NCBI GenBank assembly: GCA_036877525.1
Contig: JAZGTH010000001.1
Location: forward strand, 7,755,001-7,819,000
Length of the DNA stretch: 64,000 nucleotides
Direction of reading: 5' to 3'
Source of the DNA: Chromobotia macracanthus
Taxonomy: Eukaryota; Chordata; Actinopteri; Cypriniformes; Botiidae
Shown here: positions 60,815 to 64,000 of the stretch, one piece after another
Layout: each line of letters opens with the position of its first letter
Position numbering within the stretch: the stretch's first letter is position 1
Notes under the pieces: generated by a model
Database searches by the model: none
Told to the model about the DNA's origin: nothing
Seen by the model: only the letters and a program-made list of their open reading frames with translations
Position numbers and translations under genes: made by a program

Positions 60815-62290
60815 TAGGTTATGTATGGAACTTGGGTCCCTAAGACAGGGAACGTGACATTGCATCATGTCTTTGACACTATGTGGAATGTGATTCAGGT
60901 GCACCTGGGTCAGATTTATAGACAGGTCACATCTATTTATAGACAGGGCAAGGTCATGTGACGTAGTGCTGCATGTCACGTAACCTTTAAAAGGCACCTG
61001 CAAAATATGTCTGAAGGAATGACTAAGGGGTAGCAATGGCACACAGCATTTTGTTTTGAGGGAATGCAATTTGATGCTATTGGGAACGTTAATGCCCACT
61101 ATGCCATATTAAAGGGAAGGCCTGCCCTAGATACCGTGAAACACTGGCACAGAGAACAACTTTAGCAGAAAGAGACTGTCAATCCAGGTGGACCTGGATT
61201 TTCAAGTATAAATAATTAGTATATTTATAAAATAATTAGTATAAACTCTAATAAATGCACGTAAACACTAGGTCACAGGCTTCATAGGTGATCTCTGTGA
61301 TCCACTGGGATAAGTGATATCCATGATCCATTGAGATGTCAGATAAATTGAGCCAGCAATGCCTCTCCATTGCCACAAAGGCAGCCATAGAATGGCCCTT
61401 GACACGGGCTGTCTGCTTGGTGGCATGGAAGGAAAGATCTGTGGCTCTGTGGAGCTCCTAAATAGCATCTGGTTCTAATCCCCCACAAGGATCCAGCCCC
61501 TTGTGTAGGTTGGACTGGTACACCTGCAAAATTGCAATAGTGTGCAAGGACGCATCAGCCTGACCTGCTGCTGCATGAGCTTACCCACAAAACTCTATTA
61601 AAGGGGAAAGCATTCTCTTCCACTTTAGGCAGCACCATCCCATGTCCATGCTTGTGGAGCTCAATGACAGATGAATAATTATTACTGGCCGGTGTAAACA
61701 CACAAGCTGAATACAGATTCTTCCAAGCCAGACAAGAACAGACAAATCTATCATCCAGCTTGGATGTAATAACATGTAATAGCAAGCTGCCTTTCATCTG
61801 GGTGCTCAAGACTCAGCTTCTCAACAGCACAAGAAATAACCTCAATCAGCTTCTCAAATGTGGCTGAAAGAGAAGACTGATTTGCTTCAGCACCCGCCTG
61901 ACTGCCAGTTGTCAGATCATCATTGGACACTGACAGCATGATGTCATTGTCAGACTTAGAAGAAACAGCAGAGCAGGCTTCTGAAGCTGGCATGAGCTCA
62001 TCCAATTCAGCGGAAGACAAGGCAGCACCCATATCCCGCTGCTCATCTGCCAGACTGAGCTGCAATCCCCTTGACTGCAGCTGCCTCTAAGTGGGAGATG
62101 GGCGCTGCCTTTTCTTCAATCACGAACTGCCTGGCTCTTATCAGGATTGAAGAGAGCCAGGTGGAAGCAACTCTGAGGGCAGTCAGCTCTTTCAAGCTGA
62201 CCTGGCATGCCCTGCTCCCAAAAAAAACACAAATATTGTGCATGTCACCCACCATAATATAGCGTGGACAGGGTGGGGTGCACTTCTTAA
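60815..62290 (-). mobile_element. DIRS-like retrotransposon relic, minus strand
   Basis: Near the left end, GGGTCCCTAAGACAGGGAACGTGAC resembles the right end of the relic at 23.25-24.45 kb (GGTTCCCTGAGAAAGGGAAAGAGAC). Minus-strand ORF1 text runs from about 62255 to 61265 in several broken frames. RT and recombinase domains are absent, so it is a deleted, inactive copy. Confidence 0.65.
61265..62255 (-). pseudogene. DIRS-like ORF1 remnant
   Basis: From 5' to 3' on the minus strand: GDMHNICVFFGSRACQ (compare DMHKFCVVCQGEE in the other relic), FEKLIEVISCAVEKLSLEHP, SKLDDRFV, VFTPASNNYSSVIE, and RATDLSFHATKQTARVKGHS followed by MAAFVAMERHCWLNLSDI. The order and phrases match ORF1 of cyprinid DIRS-like elements as I remember them. 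Several frameshifts and stops separate the parts. Confidence 0.65.
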
Positions 62291-63940
62291 ACTTCTTAAA
62301 CTTCTTTGAACTTATTTTCTCACTTTTTTTACTTTCTCTTGTAACTGTTTCTCAGCGCTAATGTCTTCTTTTTCCCATCACTCTAGACCTGACTGTACAC
62401 GGACAGACAGACGTGCTTCCTGAAGACAAGAATGTGATGAAGTATTTCTAGTAACACTATGTCACATGACCTTGACCTAACACTCGCTGACCTTGACACT
62501 CGCTGAATATTTTATTAGATTAATGCTATCAATAAATTTTTAAGCAGCTCTGCTGAATTAAAGAGAACAGTGTGTTTTTATTCTTGATCTTTTTGAAAGC
62601 AGCCTTAGGTCTCTCATAAATTGGCCACTGCTCTCATCAGGGTCAAATAACAGATTAATAGGTTCAATAATGAGCTCCTTGGAGTGTCCACTGTATGAGG
62701 CACATCTTCCTGGCCTGCTTTAGTTTTTCCCTTGATGCATTGTGGCAACTTCACTCACTTATCACAGAAGTAAATGATTTGGATGCCATTTATTTGAGAG
62801 AAAGACATTTCTATTTCACTTCTATTTTGTACTGACATATTCTGACTGTGTCTTCTGATGTTCATTGTCAATGCTTTGGCTTTGTGTAATCTTAATAATT
62901 CTAATCAATCCTTTTTATGAATCTAGTTTTCGTGGAGGTCTCAACCTTTCTTACACATTAATTTGTTGTCTCATAATGTATAAAATATATTGTAAGGCCT
63001 TTTAACAATCTTACCATTTAATTCTCAACTTGTTATAGTCTAAAGTACCTTTATTAACTACAAAAACAGGTTCAGTTAATATTATAGGTTCCTCAATAAA
63101 CATACATCCTGTCAATGAACCATTTAGAATCCTTTATTTTTAACTGTGTATTCTAAGAATGAAAGTGACATATTGCTATGTGGAGTAGTTATACCTCTTT
63201 TATCAATGTGGGCTATACTTCACCTAAGCATGATTCCCCCCAATCCCCCCCACCCACCCACCAAGGTGAAATTGTACCACAAACAGACATTAGAACACAC
63301 CTCAGCTGCAAATCCCTAGTATCTTTGTGTCTTGTCACTGACAAGGAGGTGTAGAGAAAGAAGCATTATCAAGCCAGACTGACTTTTTGCAATCTGACAT
63401 CTCTGTCCGCCATCATTAGCTGCGTGTGTGTCAAGCGGCTCTGCAGAAAATGTGGGAGACACACTCTAAGGCTGATTGCTTTATGCCACGCCATGTGGTA
63501 ATACTAATAACCTCTGTGTTGCTGCATTAATGTACTTTGCCTAGACCCTCTATTGATGCACACTTGGCCAACAGATTTTGGCATTTCTGATATAATTTGG
63601 TAGTAGTTCACTGTTGATTTTGGGACAAAGGAGATTCTGAAAATTTTTAAACAAAATTTCTTGATTAAAAATATGTTAATGCTCATTATAAAATTGAGCA
63701 CTTCTGTCCTTGATGCTGATTGGCCAAGAGCCATGGTTGATTCCTAACATAGCCCCGAGCACATTGAGATACTGTTTGTATCTGTTTGTATTTGAGTTTG
63801 TGTGATTTTTATTTATTACGTAGCATTTTTTTATAATATTAGGGAAAATACATTATAGGCAAGCCATTTAAAGATTTGACTTAAAATGTTTAACATCCAC
63901 AATAAAATGTAAACCTCATAAAAATGTTTTTAAAGAGAAA
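62291..63940. other. Gene-free intergenic sequence
   Basis: Unique AT-rich DNA without a supported gene. The only notable item is the C-rich tract at 63235-63262. Confidence 0.5.
63235..63262 (-). repeat. G-rich tract with G-quadruplex potential (minus strand)
   Basis: The minus strand reads GGTGGGTGGGTGGGGGGG, then ATT and six G. At least four G-runs of three or more are separated by loops of 1-3 bases, which meets the usual quadruplex pattern. Confidence 0.6.
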
Positions 63941-64000
63941 TTTACATTACATTTATGCATTTGGCAGACGCTTTTTATGCTTTTTAAGCAACTTATTTTA
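63941..64000. repeat. Common teleost dispersed repeat, cut by the window edge
   Basis: TTACATTTATGCATTTGGCAGACGCTTTTTATG, followed by AAGCAACTTA, closely follows the ubiquitous teleost repeat core. The copy runs off the right edge. Confidence 0.6.

Noticed and set aside
1..64000. CRISPR arrays, tRNA or rRNA genes, prokaryotic operons
   Set aside because: No regularly spaced direct repeats, no cloverleaf with A/B boxes, and the only gene is spliced; this is vertebrate DNA.

Overview
The window looks like one piece of a ray-finned fish nuclear genome, most likely a cypriniform (carp/zebrafish group). It is AT-rich with depleted CpG, has spliced vertebrate gene structure, and carries degraded retrotransposons of the kinds common in cyprinids (Ty3/gypsy with a chromodomain, DIRS-like elements with inverted ends, APE-type LINEs). 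The group assignment is inference. No bacterial-style operons, rRNA, tRNA or CRISPR were seen.

One protein-coding gene is firmly supported: barhl2, a BarH-like homeobox transcription factor, on the + strand. Its three coding exons (42082-42634, 43645-43870, 44690-45002) join in frame with GT-AG introns to give 363 residues, complete from ATG to TAA. Upstream lie a TATA-like box, two CCAAT boxes in opposite orientation and a perfect CRE palindrome (41606-41694). The predicted leader carries three small upstream ORFs, one in a strong Kozak context. A poly(A) signal lies at 45287.

The rest is a gene desert, as expected around a developmental regulator. Layout: 1-19 kb, mostly unique sequence with homeodomain-type TAATTA clusters, a ~358-bp MITE-like element (7605-7962), a CA-flanked dispersed repeat (15702-16005) and microsatellites. 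19.2-24.4 kb, a transposon island: solo gypsy-type LTR, mosaic repeat, inverted LINE tail, a LINE with endonuclease and reverse transcriptase remnants, and a DIRS-like relic. 24.4-35.5 kb, unique sequence. 35.5-41.6 kb, the proximal upstream domain: a CpG-rich block with Pbx/Meis, TCF and homeodomain-like sites, and a ~120-bp element present twice (38397-38513 and 39229-39356). 42-45.3 kb, barhl2. 45.3-52.6 kb, more probable regulatory sequence. 52.65-55.13 kb, a minus-strand Ty3/gypsy relic split by a LINE 3' fragment of the same family as the LINE at 21-22.5 kb. 57.1-58.1 kb, a mosaic repeat. 60.8-62.3 kb, a second DIRS-like relic on the minus strand. The right edge cuts a common teleost repeat.

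The most interesting points are the duplicated element upstream of barhl2, the uORF-rich leader, the CpG-rich orphan block 6 kb upstream, several palindromic composite sites, and the nested transposons. I found no wholly new protein system. Claims of regulatory function are inferences from motifs and need alignment to other fish and tetrapods.
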